A stretch of DNA of 64,000 nt from Flavobacteriales bacterium (GCA_021741155.1 JAIOYP010000011.1:29425-93424), one strand, 5' to 3'. Shown: positions 26,169 to 36,068, numbered from the stretch's first letter. Notes: generated by a model from the sequence alone, not told the origin. Numbers and translations are program-made.

Positions 26169-28514
26169 ATGAAAAAGAACATTATTGCAAAATATATACT
26201 CAGTAAGAAGTACTGGTTTGTTCATTTTATAGCGGTTTCGCTCATGTCAATCTTTGGATTGCTATTCATGACGCAAGACGTTTACGACACCGCTCCACCT
26301 ATTCCTAATTATACCACGCAAGAAGGGGAGGTTCTTATCTCTAAGGAGAAGATCATGCGTGGGCAAAAAATATTTCATGCCAGAGGACTTATGAATTATG
26401 GCTCCTTTTGGGGAGATGGAGCTGAAAGAGGGCCAGACTACACCGCTGAGGCTTTACATCTTATGGGTCTTGGCATGCAAGAATTCTATGTAAATCAAGA
26501 CCAATTAGGAACTGTAACTAAGGGCAATTCGATACATACTTGGGAGTTTGATATCCCTGATGATAGCAAGTTGGCAGTTGAAGCAAGGGTTAAAAAAGAG
26601 ATTAAAATAAACAACTACACTGAACAAGGAGACAAGGTTGTTATTTCTAAGGCTCAAGAACACGCATTCAAATACATCGAATACTATTATACACAGATAT
26701 ACTCTAACGAGACCTGGCCTGATGCCATGAAACCAGTTGGTTTTATTTCAGATGAACAGGAGATGAAAGACCTGTCGGCCTTCTTTATTTGGGGTGCATG
26801 GGTAGCAGTAACCAATAGAGTGGATGAAAACCATAGTTATACTCAAAACTGGCCTTATGATGAGTCGGTTGGAAATGTGGCAACCTCTAATGTCTTGGTC
26901 ATTAGTTTTTTGTCGATTGGGCTACTGTTTTTAGGTGTTATGATTATACTTTATCTGTATGGAGCCATCAAAGAATTGCCTGGTGATCCTTTAAAGATAA
27001 AAAGTGCGGATAGAATTCTAACTACTAATGACCTAGAGGGGGATATTGTAAGGCCGACCCAAAAGAGTACCTACAAGTTTTTTGTATTCAGCATTCTACT
27101 GTTTGTTGCGCAAGTTACCGTTGGAATTTTGATGAGTATGGACTTCAGCTCACCATTTGCAGGCAAGATTTATAATATCTCACCTTTTAATTTGCTTAGA
27201 TCATTCCATACGTTCCTACAGATTTATTGGTTTTTCTTAATGTGGATTGGTTATACCATCTTCTTCTTACCAAGATTTCACACACCTCCTAAATATCAAC
27301 AACTATTAATCAATGTATTATTTGGCACAACACTATTTATTGGTGTGTTTGGAGGAATTGGAATTATACTTGGGCAACTAGGAATTTTAAAAGGAGATAT
27401 GGCCATTTGGTTTGGCTCTCAAGGTTGGGAGTTTATGGAGCCAGGGCGATTCTTCTTCTTTGTTCTATTGTTCGCTTTTACACTATGGATTTTCATTATC
27501 TATAGAGGTGTAAAACCATGGGTAACACTTAAAACATTCTGGTCTTTGCCCGCTTGGATTTTATGGGGGTCAGGCATAATGGTCTTCTTCCTATACTTTG
27601 GTATGTTCGCCACCACCGATACCAATTGGGCAGTTGCAGATTATTGGAGATGGATGGTTGTGCACATGTGGGTTGAAGTAACTTTCGAAGTATTCACTAC
27701 CGTTATCGTAGGATACATTTTGGTACAACTAGGTTTTGTTTCTAGAGCCATGGCTGAAAAGGTTATTTATCTGGGAGTTATTCTATTCCTCATTACAGCA
27801 ACAATAGGTGTTGCCCATAATTTCTATTGGATAGCTAAATCCACAACGATTATTGCTTTGGGTAGCGCATTCAGTACACTTCAAGTGCTGCCTCTACTCC
27901 TACTGACCTTTGATGCTTACAAAATGAGAAGAGATGGAGGTCTGGCACTTATTCAACACCAGAAGGGGCATCAAAAACATCTTATGGATGGTGTTTGGTT
28001 ATTCGTCTTGGCAGTCAATTTCTGGAACATTTTTGGAGCGGGGGTTTTTGGTTCAATGCTCAACCTACCAATAATAAACTACTATGAACATGCAACGAGC
28101 TTTACCCACGCTCATGCACATTTGGCCATGTTTGGAGTTAAGGGCAATGTTTCATTGGCAGGAATGCTATTTGTAATGCATCATTTAGTAGATGCCAAAT
28201 ACTGGAGCGCTAAACTGGTGAAATGGTCTTTTTATGCATTAAATGGAGGAATTACATTGATGGTACTTATAGATCTGTTGCCACTAGGTGTAGTCCAAGT
28301 AGTTGAAGTTATGGATAGTGGTTTATGGTATGCAAGAAGTAACGAGTTTATTACAAGCACCACATTCCAGATATTTAGCAATTTACGCTCTATTGGAGGG
28401 ACATTATTCTTTGCTGGGGTTCTTATGATATCCTGGTTTGTTATCAGCAGAAGTGTTAGACTGAAAAGCGATAATGATAATGTGGATGAAAACGATTTCG
28501 TAGAGGGGAATTGA
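26169..28514 (+). CDS. qNOR-family haem-copper oxidase, putative NO dismutase 2
   Basis: 781 residues, co-linear with the gene product at 23537 including identical numbering of the active site: His499 and Glu503 (VVHMWVEVTFEVF), His550 then Asn551 (GVAHNFYWIAK), Gln572 (FSTLQVLPL). Asn551 and Gln572 replace the canonical His and Glu. The quinol-site region reads VGILMSMDFSSPF, without His or Glu. Haem ligands remain in SFTHAHAHLAMFGVKGN. Codon use is clearly more AT-rich than in copy 1 and neighbours, so this copy may have been acquired separately rather than duplicated in place. Inner-membrane protein; NO dismutation is inferred and NO reduction remains possible. Confidence 0.75.
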   Translation: MKKNIIAKYILSKKYWFVHFIAVSLMSIFGLLFMTQDVYDTAPPIPNYTTQEGEVLISKEKIMRGQKIFHARGLMNYGSFWGDGAERGPDYTAEALHLMGLGMQEFYVNQDQLGTVTKGNSIHTWEFDIPDDSKLAVEARVKKEIKINNYTEQGDKVVISKAQEHAFKYIEYYYTQIYSNETWPDAMKPVGFISDEQEMKDLSAFFIWGAWVAVTNRVDENHSYTQNWPYDESVGNVATSNVLVISFLSIGLLFLGVMIILYLYGAIKELPGDPLKIKSADRILTTNDLEGDIVRPTQKSTYKFFVFSILLFVAQVTVGILMSMDFSSPFAGKIYNISPFNLLRSFHTFLQIYWFFLMWIGYTIFFLPRFHTPPKYQQLLINVLFGTTLFIGVFGGIGIILGQLGILKGDMAIWFGSQGWEFMEPGRFFFFVLLFAFTLWIFIIYRGVKPWVTLKTFWSLPAWILWGSGIMVFFLYFGMFATTDTNWAVADYWRWMVVHMWVEVTFEVFTTVIVGYILVQLGFVSRAMAEKVIYLGVILFLITATIGVAHNFYWIAKSTTIIALGSAFSTLQVLPLLLLTFDAYKMRRDGGLALIQHQKGHQKHLMDGVWLFVLAVNFWNIFGAGVFGSMLNLPIINYYEHATSFTHAHAHLAMFGVKGNVSLAGMLFVMHHLVDAKYWSAKLVKWSFYALNGGITLMVLIDLLPLGVVQVVEVMDSGLWYARSNEFITSTTFQIFSNLRSIGGTLFFAGVLMISWFVISRSVRLKSDNDNVDENDFVEGN

Positions 28515-28595
28515 TTTTCAAAAGGATAGCAAGGGTAAAACTTGACAGGGCAATCGCTTACCTTCAACCTGTCCAATCCATTTAGAATCATATAG

Positions 28596-29084
28596 ATGAA
28601 AACATTTATCACCCTACTGGCCTCCATACTGGTACTTTCTTTTTCTTCCTGCGACCTCAACGACACAGATGACAATGGCGATTTCTCGCTCTACTTCCGA
28701 ACACAGATGGATGGCGTGCTTTGGAATGCATCGGTGACACGTGCACGATTCGACAACAATGGCATCGACCCCTATGTGCATATCGAGGGCGATGGGGCAG
28801 CCACCTCCGGGGAATACTTCAGCATAAGCATCCCTCCCATGGTCGCTTCCGATACGACCATTTCAGGGGCCGGGCTGGCCGGAGTGATAAGTTTTACCCA
28901 GAACCTCAACGTCTGGACCTCCACCACAGGAACACTCACCATACATGAAGACCATTTTCAGGGAGGCAGCGGCACAAAGCACGAATACACAGGAACTTTC
29001 TCTGGGACGCTGGTCAACACAAGCAATGGAACTTCCAAGACCCTCGCCAGTGGCGAATTTCTGGTGCAGGGCATCTTTAACTAA
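28596..29084 (+). CDS. Hypothetical lipoprotein
   Basis: 162 residues with a lipoprotein signal (MKTFITLLASILVLSFSSC, lipobox Cys19) followed by an Asp-rich linker. The mature part is beta-rich (LYFRTQMDGVLWNASVTRAR, ending TLASGEFLVQGIFN) and resembles small Bacteroidota lipoproteins of the DUF6252 type; I am not sure of the family. It lies 80 bp after the second NOR-like gene in the same direction, so it could be cotranscribed. Confidence 0.65.
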   Translation: MKTFITLLASILVLSFSSCDLNDTDDNGDFSLYFRTQMDGVLWNASVTRARFDNNGIDPYVHIEGDGAATSGEYFSISIPPMVASDTTISGAGLAGVISFTQNLNVWTSTTGTLTIHEDHFQGGSGTKHEYTGTFSGTLVNTSNGTSKTLASGEFLVQGIFN

Positions 29085-29105
29085 TCCGGTCGTTGAGCTG
29101 AAGAG

Positions 29106-30548
29106 TTACAGTTCTTTCAGATGCTCCGCCAAGCGATGGGCAAAGGCCATGATGGTGACCTGCGGATTGACACCGGGCGAATCGGGCAGCACCGAGGCAT
29201 CGCACACATAAACCCGTTCAGATCCGAACACCTTCAGGTTGCCATCCACCACACGGCCAATGCCCGCTGTTCCCTGCGGATGAAATCCACTGAGGATGAT
29301 GTCCGTTCCCTTGATCTTGCTGGCATCTATGGCCTTCAGTTGATCGGCATCTTCGAACTCATTCCTATTTGGGCCCACAAAAGGCAATAGCACCCGCTCT
29401 GCCCCTGCGGCAAAAAATGCCTCGGCAATGAGTTTCAATCCATCAACCACATCCTTGGCATCTTGGGGATGAATGCGGTAGCGCAAGGTGGGAAAGTTGG
29501 CATGCTGCATCACTTTTCCATGTCCACGGTCGCGCACCATCAGCCCAAAACTGGCCATATCATCATGATGCTTCATCCACCAGTTGAAGCGATGTCCGGC
29601 AGCCGAAATGATCGGGCCCGTCATGCTCTGTGGCGTATGGATGCCTTCGAGGGTGATGCGCGGCAGTTCGGTTGGCTTGTAGCCCGTTCCCTGCGGAATG
29701 CCGCCTTGCCCATGTTTCAGTCCGGGGAAATGGGCAAAGACCTTATTGGCCGGATGGATCTTGAGATGATCGCCCGCCTTCCCATAACTACTTCCGATGC
29801 GGTTTCTTTTCAGAATACTGGGCGTGTTGAGCGCCCCACCGCTGATGATAAGGGTCCTTGCTTTCAGCTCCTGCTGTTTCCCATCCTTTTCAATCCTCAC
29901 GGCAACGTGATCTTTGTTCTCCTTAATGGCAATGGCCTTGGTGCCGATCATCAGTTGCAGTCCGTTTTTCACCGCCTCTGGTAGATAAGAGATGTCGGTG
30001 CTCTGCTTGGCCTTTGTGGGGCAGCAGAAACAGCATAACCCTTTGGCCGTACAGTTTATCGAATTGCGCGGAAGGATGAAGGTTTGTTCGTTACGTAGTT
30101 TCTGCATTCCCTCATCAAATTTGAGGGCTGATTTGCTGAGCAGCGAGCGATGGGGAACGCACACACTCAATTGCTTTTCCACCTTCGGAAAATAGGGATT
30201 GAGCAACCCATCGCTGAAACCCATCTGCGTTTGCCTGTCCCATTCCTCAAGGCATTCTTGCAATGGCCTCAAACACGTGCCCGAATTGATGGCCGTGGTG
30301 CCGCCCACTGCCGATCCTGCCAAAACGATGGTGTTGCCACCGTTCACCGAAACAGTGAAACCCTGTGCCATATAATACTTCTCCAAGATTGCCGGTGGCG
30401 ATGCCGGTCTGAGCAGTTGACCCTGCTCCAACATCACCACATCCCAACCTTTTTTGCAGAGTTCCAAAGCAAGGGGCGCACCACCTGCACCCGACCCGAT
30501 GATGATCGCATCGTGCAGTTGCGTGCTATGTTCAGGCGCGGCACTCAT
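29106..30548 (-). CDS. GMC-family oxidoreductase
   Basis: Start at MSAAPEHSTQLHDAIIIGSG, overlapping the upstream stop by 4 bp. 480 residues. FAD-binding AIIIGSGAGGAPLALELCKK, VVMLEQGQLL, GSAVGGTTAINSGTCLR, a Cys-rich stretch GLCCFCCPTKAK, and the C-terminal GMC signature SGFHPQGTAGIGRVVDG with YVCDASVLPDSPGVNPQVTI. The catalytic His lies in FHPQGT. GMC enzymes oxidise alcohols, sugars or sterols; the substrate is unknown. It forms an operon with the 124-residue and 463-residue proteins upstream. Confidence 0.88.
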   Translation of the reverse strand: MSAAPEHSTQLHDAIIIGSGAGGAPLALELCKKGWDVVMLEQGQLLRPASPPAILEKYYMAQGFTVSVNGGNTIVLAGSAVGGTTAINSGTCLRPLQECLEEWDRQTQMGFSDGLLNPYFPKVEKQLSVCVPHRSLLSKSALKFDEGMQKLRNEQTFILPRNSINCTAKGLCCFCCPTKAKQSTDISYLPEAVKNGLQLMIGTKAIAIKENKDHVAVRIEKDGKQQELKARTLIISGGALNTPSILKRNRIGSSYGKAGDHLKIHPANKVFAHFPGLKHGQGGIPQGTGYKPTELPRITLEGIHTPQSMTGPIISAAGHRFNWWMKHHDDMASFGLMVRDRGHGKVMQHANFPTLRYRIHPQDAKDVVDGLKLIAEAFFAAGAERVLLPFVGPNRNEFEDADQLKAIDASKIKGTDIILSGFHPQGTAGIGRVVDGNLKVFGSERVYVCDASVLPDSPGVNPQVTIMAFAHRLAEHLKEL

Positions 30549-30919
30549 TTGACAGTTGCCGCCAATTGTTCGAGCGGATGGATAAAGTCCCACTTGTAAG
30601 GTTCTTCGTCTTGCAAAACCTCCATCAGCGGCAGCGTGGCCATCATTCCTATTCCACGGATGTAGGAGTTGCGGTGCCGTTTCAGAGCCACCATGAATTG
30701 TTCGAATTGTATTTCAGAAAGCTTGGTAGCTCTTCTAAAGGAGAAGAGGACGATGAGCGGGCCGAACCAATTCAGCATAAAAACAATCACGGGATAAAGG
30801 CGATCAATGGGCTTTGGATAGCGTTTGGCGCGATCCCAAGCCTTTAAGTTGCGTTGCTTTATCTTATCCGAAGGGACTTCTGATAAGCGCAACCAGCGTT
30901 GGGTGAAAGTGAGTGCCAT
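30545..30919 (-). CDS. Small hypothetical protein of the GMC operon
   Basis: 124 residues with one or two hydrophobic segments (RLYPVIVFMLNWFGPLIVLF). The C-terminal half is basic and helical (FEQFMVALKRHRNSYIRGIG). I do not recognise the family. Its stop overlaps the GMC start by 4 bp, so it may be a small subunit or membrane anchor for that enzyme, as gluconate-dehydrogenase small subunits are; this is inference from position only. Confidence 0.6.
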   Translation of the reverse strand: MALTFTQRWLRLSEVPSDKIKQRNLKAWDRAKRYPKPIDRLYPVIVFMLNWFGPLIVLFSFRRATKLSEIQFEQFMVALKRHRNSYIRGIGMMATLPLMEVLQDEEPYKWDFIHPLEQLAATVK

Positions 30920-30933
30920 CGGTCATAAACGAC

Positions 30934-32325
30934 TTAAAGATCCACTTTTCGGTCGGGGCGGTTGCGGTTCACCAGTTCGAAGGCTGCTGTTCCTTTGGCC
31001 ACAAATTTCTTGGTTTCCTTGGTGCTGTGATCGGTCAGTTCCAGTTCGAGGTCGCTCAACTTGCTATTGTGGCACCACAGGTTGCTGTCATCGGTATCGG
31101 TGTATTCCACCAAGGCCACCTTTTGGGGCGAAGTGAGCTTTCCTCTCAGGGTCGCTTGTTTGGATGTCGCCTTAAATTCCCATTGGCCGTTTCCGAATAC
31201 CGAATGTGTATTGAGCAGGGTTTTGATGGTGCAGAAAGAATAGCATTTATCGCCTACAAAAAGCACGGTGGATGTCAAAGGCGGGGTGATCTTTCCGCCC
31301 AGCTTTAAGCGTGCCGACAGGCTTTCGAATACGACATGTTCGCTGCCCTCAAAGTTGTTGCAATGCGCCCAGGCCCATTCGTTCGCTGTGCTTTTGCCAT
31401 AGATATGACCGATCATACCCGGACGGTTTTCCACTTTAATGGTGCCCGATGCTGTTTTTATCTCACCCGAAAAACGCAGGTCCATAAAGCAATTGTTGTA
31501 GGTGCTTTTGGCCACACCAAGGGCTTTTACGGATGATGGGACGAACTCAAACCGTTTGCCGTGATCAACAAACGACAGATCCCAGCTTACCTCGCCTGCC
31601 TCACCGATGGCATTTGCTTCATCCAAATGCTGTTTGCCTAGATGGAACACCTGTTTCTTGCCAATGAACCTTCCCGCAAGGTCATCATTGGGCAGAATGA
31701 CGCTGTTGGCCGGGGCAAGTTGGTCCAGCGGCCATGTGTTCTTGCCTGTCACTATCTTCTCCTCCTGAAACAGAATGGCCCAGGTGCTTGCTTCCTGCTT
31801 CACCCCGTTGAGGGTGGTGTATCTGAACCAAAGGGCGTTGCCCGGAGAAAGGTCGATCTTCCCGAGCCAGACATTGTAAAATGGAGAAGCAACATCGGTG
31901 GGTCGGGCAAAGCCCGGGATGTTTCCCAATTCTTTCTTAGGAAATGTCATGACCAATGTGAGGGCCACAAAGCCATCGGCAACGGCACAGGTCAGCCATG
32001 CCGATCCGTACAGGGCCGTCAGCCACAGAAACCCCATAACGCTTATCAGTTTGGCGGCAACAATTGTTTTGCAATACACGGAATTGGACGGTTCCTTTGC
32101 CGATTGCGCAGCCAACAGTGCCAGCGTGCCCATCAACGAAAAGGTAAGCACATGCCAAAGATTGTGTGGCGGTGCGGTTATGCTGCCCGAAAGACCGAGC
32201 ATAGCGGCCAGTTGGGTCAAGGTATCTGCCAGTTGTTCGGGAATGAACAGAAAGAGCAAAGCCACAGCAACGAAGACAATGCTCCACGCTTTGGCCGTAA
32301 GTCGGTAGGTTTTTTCAGATTGCAT
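30934..32325 (-). CDS. Membrane protein with C-terminal AttH/CrtC lipocalin-like domain
   Basis: 463 residues. About four membrane helices cover residues 12-130 (WSIVFVAVALLFLFIPEQLA, VLTFSLMGTLALLAAQ, IVAAKLISVMGFLWLTALYG). The rest is beta-rich with features of the carotenoid 1,2-hydratase/AttH family: FYNVWLGKIDLSPGNALWFR, VSWDLSFVDHG, GMIGHIYGKSTANEWAWAHC and FGNGQWEFKATS. Such domains handle hydrophobic polyenes or lipids. First gene of an operon with the 124-residue protein and the GMC oxidoreductase, so the set may modify an isoprenoid or lipid. Family assignment is moderate. Confidence 0.55.
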   Translation of the reverse strand: MQSEKTYRLTAKAWSIVFVAVALLFLFIPEQLADTLTQLAAMLGLSGSITAPPHNLWHVLTFSLMGTLALLAAQSAKEPSNSVYCKTIVAAKLISVMGFLWLTALYGSAWLTCAVADGFVALTLVMTFPKKELGNIPGFARPTDVASPFYNVWLGKIDLSPGNALWFRYTTLNGVKQEASTWAILFQEEKIVTGKNTWPLDQLAPANSVILPNDDLAGRFIGKKQVFHLGKQHLDEANAIGEAGEVSWDLSFVDHGKRFEFVPSSVKALGVAKSTYNNCFMDLRFSGEIKTASGTIKVENRPGMIGHIYGKSTANEWAWAHCNNFEGSEHVVFESLSARLKLGGKITPPLTSTVLFVGDKCYSFCTIKTLLNTHSVFGNGQWEFKATSKQATLRGKLTSPQKVALVEYTDTDDSNLWCHNSKLSDLELELTDHSTKETKKFVAKGTAAFELVNRNRPDRKVDL

Positions 32326-32470
32326 GTCGGGGTGGGAATAGTAAGTGGTTGAAATTAACCTTTTTGCAGCGAGAACATCATAAACTAAGTCGCTGATGGC
32401 CCGAAAAGAAAGGTGATTTCCTAGAAAGTGGCAATCAGCCCCAAAAGTTGTGATTCACTAAATAAATGAG

Positions 32471-32546
32471 AGACCCTTCGTTCCTCAGGGGAACAAACGG
32501 ATGGCTGCGGAGCCCGCTACTTGCTTCCCTGAGGAACGAAGGGTCT
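32471..32546. repeat. 20-bp inverted-repeat element, copy 1
   Basis: AGACCCTTCGTTCCTCAGGG (32471-32490) is perfectly mirrored at 32527-32546, with a 36-bp loop and a short T-run after it. It is followed by TATAGCCAATTAA and TTGGCTAGGCAAT, which recur after copy 2 (37599). Other copies: 38875-38949 and a half copy at 56877-56896. Acts possibly as a bidirectional terminator or a non-autonomous mobile repeat. Confidence 0.75.
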
Positions 32547-32651
32547 GTTTTCTATAGCCAATTAAGCCCTCAGCCATTGGCTAGGCAATCACCAAAAGAA
32601 AAGGCCACAATACACCTGCAACACACCGACCCTATGGTTAGTTCCTTCTGC

Positions 32652-35600
32652 CTAAAGGCGAATGCCCACTACCAGCACATCATCAGTCTGCTCATTCCCG
32701 TTCATCCACTGTTCCAGTTCTTGGCGCACAGCCTCGGCCTGTTCTTGGGTGGGCAGATGCGCTATGTGGGAAAAAAATTCGCGCATGGCCCGTTTACCAT
32801 ACTTGCGGTCTGATGGCCCACCAAACTGCGATTGCATGCCGTCTGAAGTGAGATAGATCATGCTGCCCGGCACAAAGGAGATGTCGATATCGGTGTACTG
32901 CTTCTCATAATCAGAGGTGCCGCCACCTATAGAGAATGTACTGCCCCTGTACTCGGCCACCTCGCCACTGGGCGCGGCCACCCACAGCGGACGATAGGCC
33001 CCTGCAAATATCATCTTGCCCTTTTGCACATCTATGTAGCACAGGGCTATATCCATGCCGTCTCGCACCTCGCTCCTGCCGCCATGGAAGCTTTGCATCA
33101 TCTGCACCAGTTCTGAGTTAAGCTGATACAGCACCTCCGATGGTGTGCTCAGGCCATGTTCTTTCACGACCCTGTTGAGCAGGTTGGTAGCAATGACCGA
33201 CATGAGTGCGCCCGGCACCCCGTGGCCGGTACAGTCCACGGCAGCCACCAACATGCCTTCGGGCAGGCGGTGCCACCACAAAAAATCGCCACTTACAATG
33301 GAGTGTGGGCTGCTATATAGGAAGGTGTTGGGCATGGCGGCCGCTAGTCCTCGGTATGAAGGCAGCACCGCATCCTGTATGCGCTTGGCATAAACAATGC
33401 TGTCGGTCATATCGCGATTCAGCAACAGGAGCGACTCGGTGCGCTCTGCCACCGTTTTTTCGAGCTGCTCGTTAATCTCGTTCAAAGTAACTTCTGCCTG
33501 CTTGCGCAGGGTAATGTCGGTGTGCGAAACCACCATGCGGTCGTCCCGGCTGTCGAACCTGAGTGCGCGCATCAGAAACCATCTTTCGGTATCGGGGGCG
33601 TGGCAGGGATACTCGAACGTGAAGATCTGATTGCGCCCTTCCAGCACATCCATCATTCCCTGTAGTGCCTCGGAGGCCAATGTGTCGCCTCCTTGGGCGG
33701 CCATGCGGCAGGTGTGGAAATAGTTGCTGCCTATGCCCACGCGCTCCATGGGTACGGGGCCGTTCTCTTGGGCAAAATCCATCCATGCGCGGTTCACAGA
33801 GAGAATGATGCCTTCATTGTCGATTACCGCAATGTGGGCACTGAGCGATGCCAGCACTCCCCTATTGAACACCTCGCTTTGGCGCAATGCCTCCTTCGCC
33901 TGCACCCTTGCGCTGATGTCTATGCCCAGCCCTACCACGTGCCTTTCGCCTTCCACATCGAAGGGAATTCCCTTGAGCAGATAAGGCATCTTGGCTCCAT
34001 CGGCTCTGCGCAGCAGGCACTCGGCCTCTTGTGATTGGCCCTTCAGCACATTGTAAAAAACGGTGTTCATACGCGGCAGGTCGGTCTCATCGGCCACCAG
34101 ATCACCTATGGTCATGCTTTCGGAGGTGGGCACGCGGCCTGCAAACTGCTCAAGGTTGCTGTTCCAGCGCAGCAACTTGCCGTGCTTGTCAATGAGATAG
34201 AAAAGCCCCGGCAAGCTGTTGATGATGGAGGTGGACAGGTTGCGCTCTCCAACAAGCACCTGCTCGGCCTCCTTGCGAGCGGTAACATCGCTGAGAAAGG
34301 CCAGCGACCCTATCACTTTGCCATCATGGAACCTCGGTGTGGCACTGCCTTCCACCGGCACCCTGCGTCCGTCCTTTGCAACGAACACGGCTTTCACACC
34401 TCCCACGGCCTCCCCGTTAAAGATTCGGCTCAGGCGCAGCCGGCAGTCTTCTACCGACTCCTCTGCAATAAAATCCCAAACGCTGCAATCGGTGAGGTCA
34501 TCTTCGGCATAGCCCAGTGTGTTGAGCCATGTCTTGTTGGCAAAGGTCAGCTCCTCTTTTAGCCCGATGCTGAATATCAGTTCGCTGCTTTCTTCTACAA
34601 AGGAGCGGTAGCGGAACTCGCTCTCCTCTATGGCCATCTGCGCCAAGTGCGTTTCGGTGTCGTCTTTAAAGACCATGATTACGCCCACCATGCGCCCTTC
34701 TTTATCGCGGATGGGCGAGCCGCTGTCGGATATGACATACTCTCTTCCGTTGCGCGAAATAAGAGCTGTGTGGTTGGCCAACCCCACTATGCGCCCAGTG
34801 CGCAACGCCTCCTGCACTGGGTTGGTGGCGGGCTGGCGTGTCTGTTGGTTAATGATGTGGAAAATCTCCTGCAAGGGGCGGCCCATGGCCTCAGCCCGCG
34901 GCCATCCGGTAAGTTCCTCTGCCACGGGGTTTATCCGTACAATATTGCCATCGGTGTCTGTGGCTATCAGGGCATCTCCTATGCTGTTGAGCATGGTATC
35001 GAGCCATTGGCGCTGCAGGGCAAGGTCGTCCTCGGCCATTCTGCGGGCGGTGGTGTCTTGCCTCAGCACCACGAACTGTTCGGGTCGTCCATTCATGTCG
35101 GTAAAGGGCACAACGGAGGTCTGCATCCAGTGCAGCGACCCATCCTTGGCGCGGTTGCACACTTCGCCCTGCCATATCTCACCGTCCAGCACGGTGTTCC
35201 ACAGCTCCTTGAAGAACTCCTTCGGATGATGTCCCGAATTGAATATGCGTGGGTTTTGGCCTATGAGTTCCTCGCGTGTGTAGCTCGTAATCTTTAGCAA
35301 TGAATCGCTTACATCGGTAATCTGGCCTTTGCTATCGGTCACCATCACATTCATAGACCTTTCCAGTGCCTTGCGGTAGCGGATGTTGGTTTGCAGCAGG
35401 TAGGCCGTTTTGCGGTTGCTGCGGTGCACCATTAGTCCCAAAAGCAGCAACACAAATGCCATTGTGCCCAGCAGGGCAAGTATGCGCCCCACCGTCTGCT
35501 TGGCTGTTTTGTTAAGCATCTCTCGCTCATGTTCCAATGTGCTGTTTACATGATAGACAAGCACAGTTACCGAGTTCTGGAAATCTTCGAAGCTGGCATA

Positions 35601-36068
35601 TTGGTCGCGGTTGTGCAGCTTTATGGCGGCAGGGCCGTCTCTGTAGCTCAGTGCCAGTACGCGGTCGCGGCCTTTGGCGTTCAGCAGCCTTTTGGTGCTC
35701 ACGGCCTCAAGCAGTAACCTTCCTTCAGGGTCGGTGAGCAGCGTGTCCATTCGATTGAGCCGCTCTCCGTTTAGGGCATATTCCCTAGTGATAATGAGTT
35801 CTTCGTGCTGCTTGGTCAGACTGTCCTCGGCAGTGGCGTGGCGCAGGGTGGCCACCTGTATGTAGGCCGCGCTCTTGCGCATGTTGCCCAACTCGTTAAG
35901 CGTGGAGGTGGACCACGTGGTCATGGCTTTGTACTGGCCAACAAGTTTCTTGGAGTTCACCGCTATAAAGATGCCACCGGCTAGCATCAAGACAAACAGC
36001 AGCAAATAGGTTGCGGTAAGCAGACCGTTAACGGTCATTTTTGAAGGGGTTGGTATTCTCATGTGCAC
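32652..36068 (-). CDS. Multi-PAS sensor with SpoIIE/PP2C phosphatase output
   Basis: 1138 residues. Membrane helices near 15-35 and 198-218 enclose a helical periplasmic sensor (about 40-195, four-helix-bundle type). Five PAS domains follow between about 225 and 850 (for example MVTDSKGQITDVSDSLLKIT and ALIATDTDGNIVRINPVAEE). A short coiled coil (EINEQLEKTVAERTESLLLL) leads to a SpoIIE domain: DAVLPSYRGL, SIVSGDFLWW, VAAVDCTGHGVPGALMS and TDDVLVVGIRL, with the metal-binding Asp residues. It would dephosphorylate an anti-sigma-antagonist-type protein in response to a signal. No cognate partner lies nearby. Confidence 0.9.
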   Translation of the reverse strand: MHMRIPTPSKMTVNGLLTATYLLLFVLMLAGGIFIAVNSKKLVGQYKAMTTWSTSTLNELGNMRKSAAYIQVATLRHATAEDSLTKQHEELIITREYALNGERLNRMDTLLTDPEGRLLLEAVSTKRLLNAKGRDRVLALSYRDGPAAIKLHNRDQYASFEDFQNSVTVLVYHVNSTLEHEREMLNKTAKQTVGRILALLGTMAFVLLLLGLMVHRSNRKTAYLLQTNIRYRKALERSMNVMVTDSKGQITDVSDSLLKITSYTREELIGQNPRIFNSGHHPKEFFKELWNTVLDGEIWQGEVCNRAKDGSLHWMQTSVVPFTDMNGRPEQFVVLRQDTTARRMAEDDLALQRQWLDTMLNSIGDALIATDTDGNIVRINPVAEELTGWPRAEAMGRPLQEIFHIINQQTRQPATNPVQEALRTGRIVGLANHTALISRNGREYVISDSGSPIRDKEGRMVGVIMVFKDDTETHLAQMAIEESEFRYRSFVEESSELIFSIGLKEELTFANKTWLNTLGYAEDDLTDCSVWDFIAEESVEDCRLRLSRIFNGEAVGGVKAVFVAKDGRRVPVEGSATPRFHDGKVIGSLAFLSDVTARKEAEQVLVGERNLSTSIINSLPGLFYLIDKHGKLLRWNSNLEQFAGRVPTSESMTIGDLVADETDLPRMNTVFYNVLKGQSQEAECLLRRADGAKMPYLLKGIPFDVEGERHVVGLGIDISARVQAKEALRQSEVFNRGVLASLSAHIAVIDNEGIILSVNRAWMDFAQENGPVPMERVGIGSNYFHTCRMAAQGGDTLASEALQGMMDVLEGRNQIFTFEYPCHAPDTERWFLMRALRFDSRDDRMVVSHTDITLRKQAEVTLNEINEQLEKTVAERTESLLLLNRDMTDSIVYAKRIQDAVLPSYRGLAAAMPNTFLYSSPHSIVSGDFLWWHRLPEGMLVAAVDCTGHGVPGALMSVIATNLLNRVVKEHGLSTPSEVLYQLNSELVQMMQSFHGGRSEVRDGMDIALCYIDVQKGKMIFAGAYRPLWVAAPSGEVAEYRGSTFSIGGGTSDYEKQYTDIDISFVPGSMIYLTSDGMQSQFGGPSDRKYGKRAMREFFSHIAHLPTQEQAEAVRQELEQWMNGNEQTDDVLVVGIRL

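Noticed and set aside
23537..28514. Ordinary quinol-dependent NO reductase or cbb3 oxidase
   Set aside because: The HH pair, the conserved Glu and the quinol-site residues are missing in both copies, so a canonical qNOR is less likely; it is kept as the alternative.
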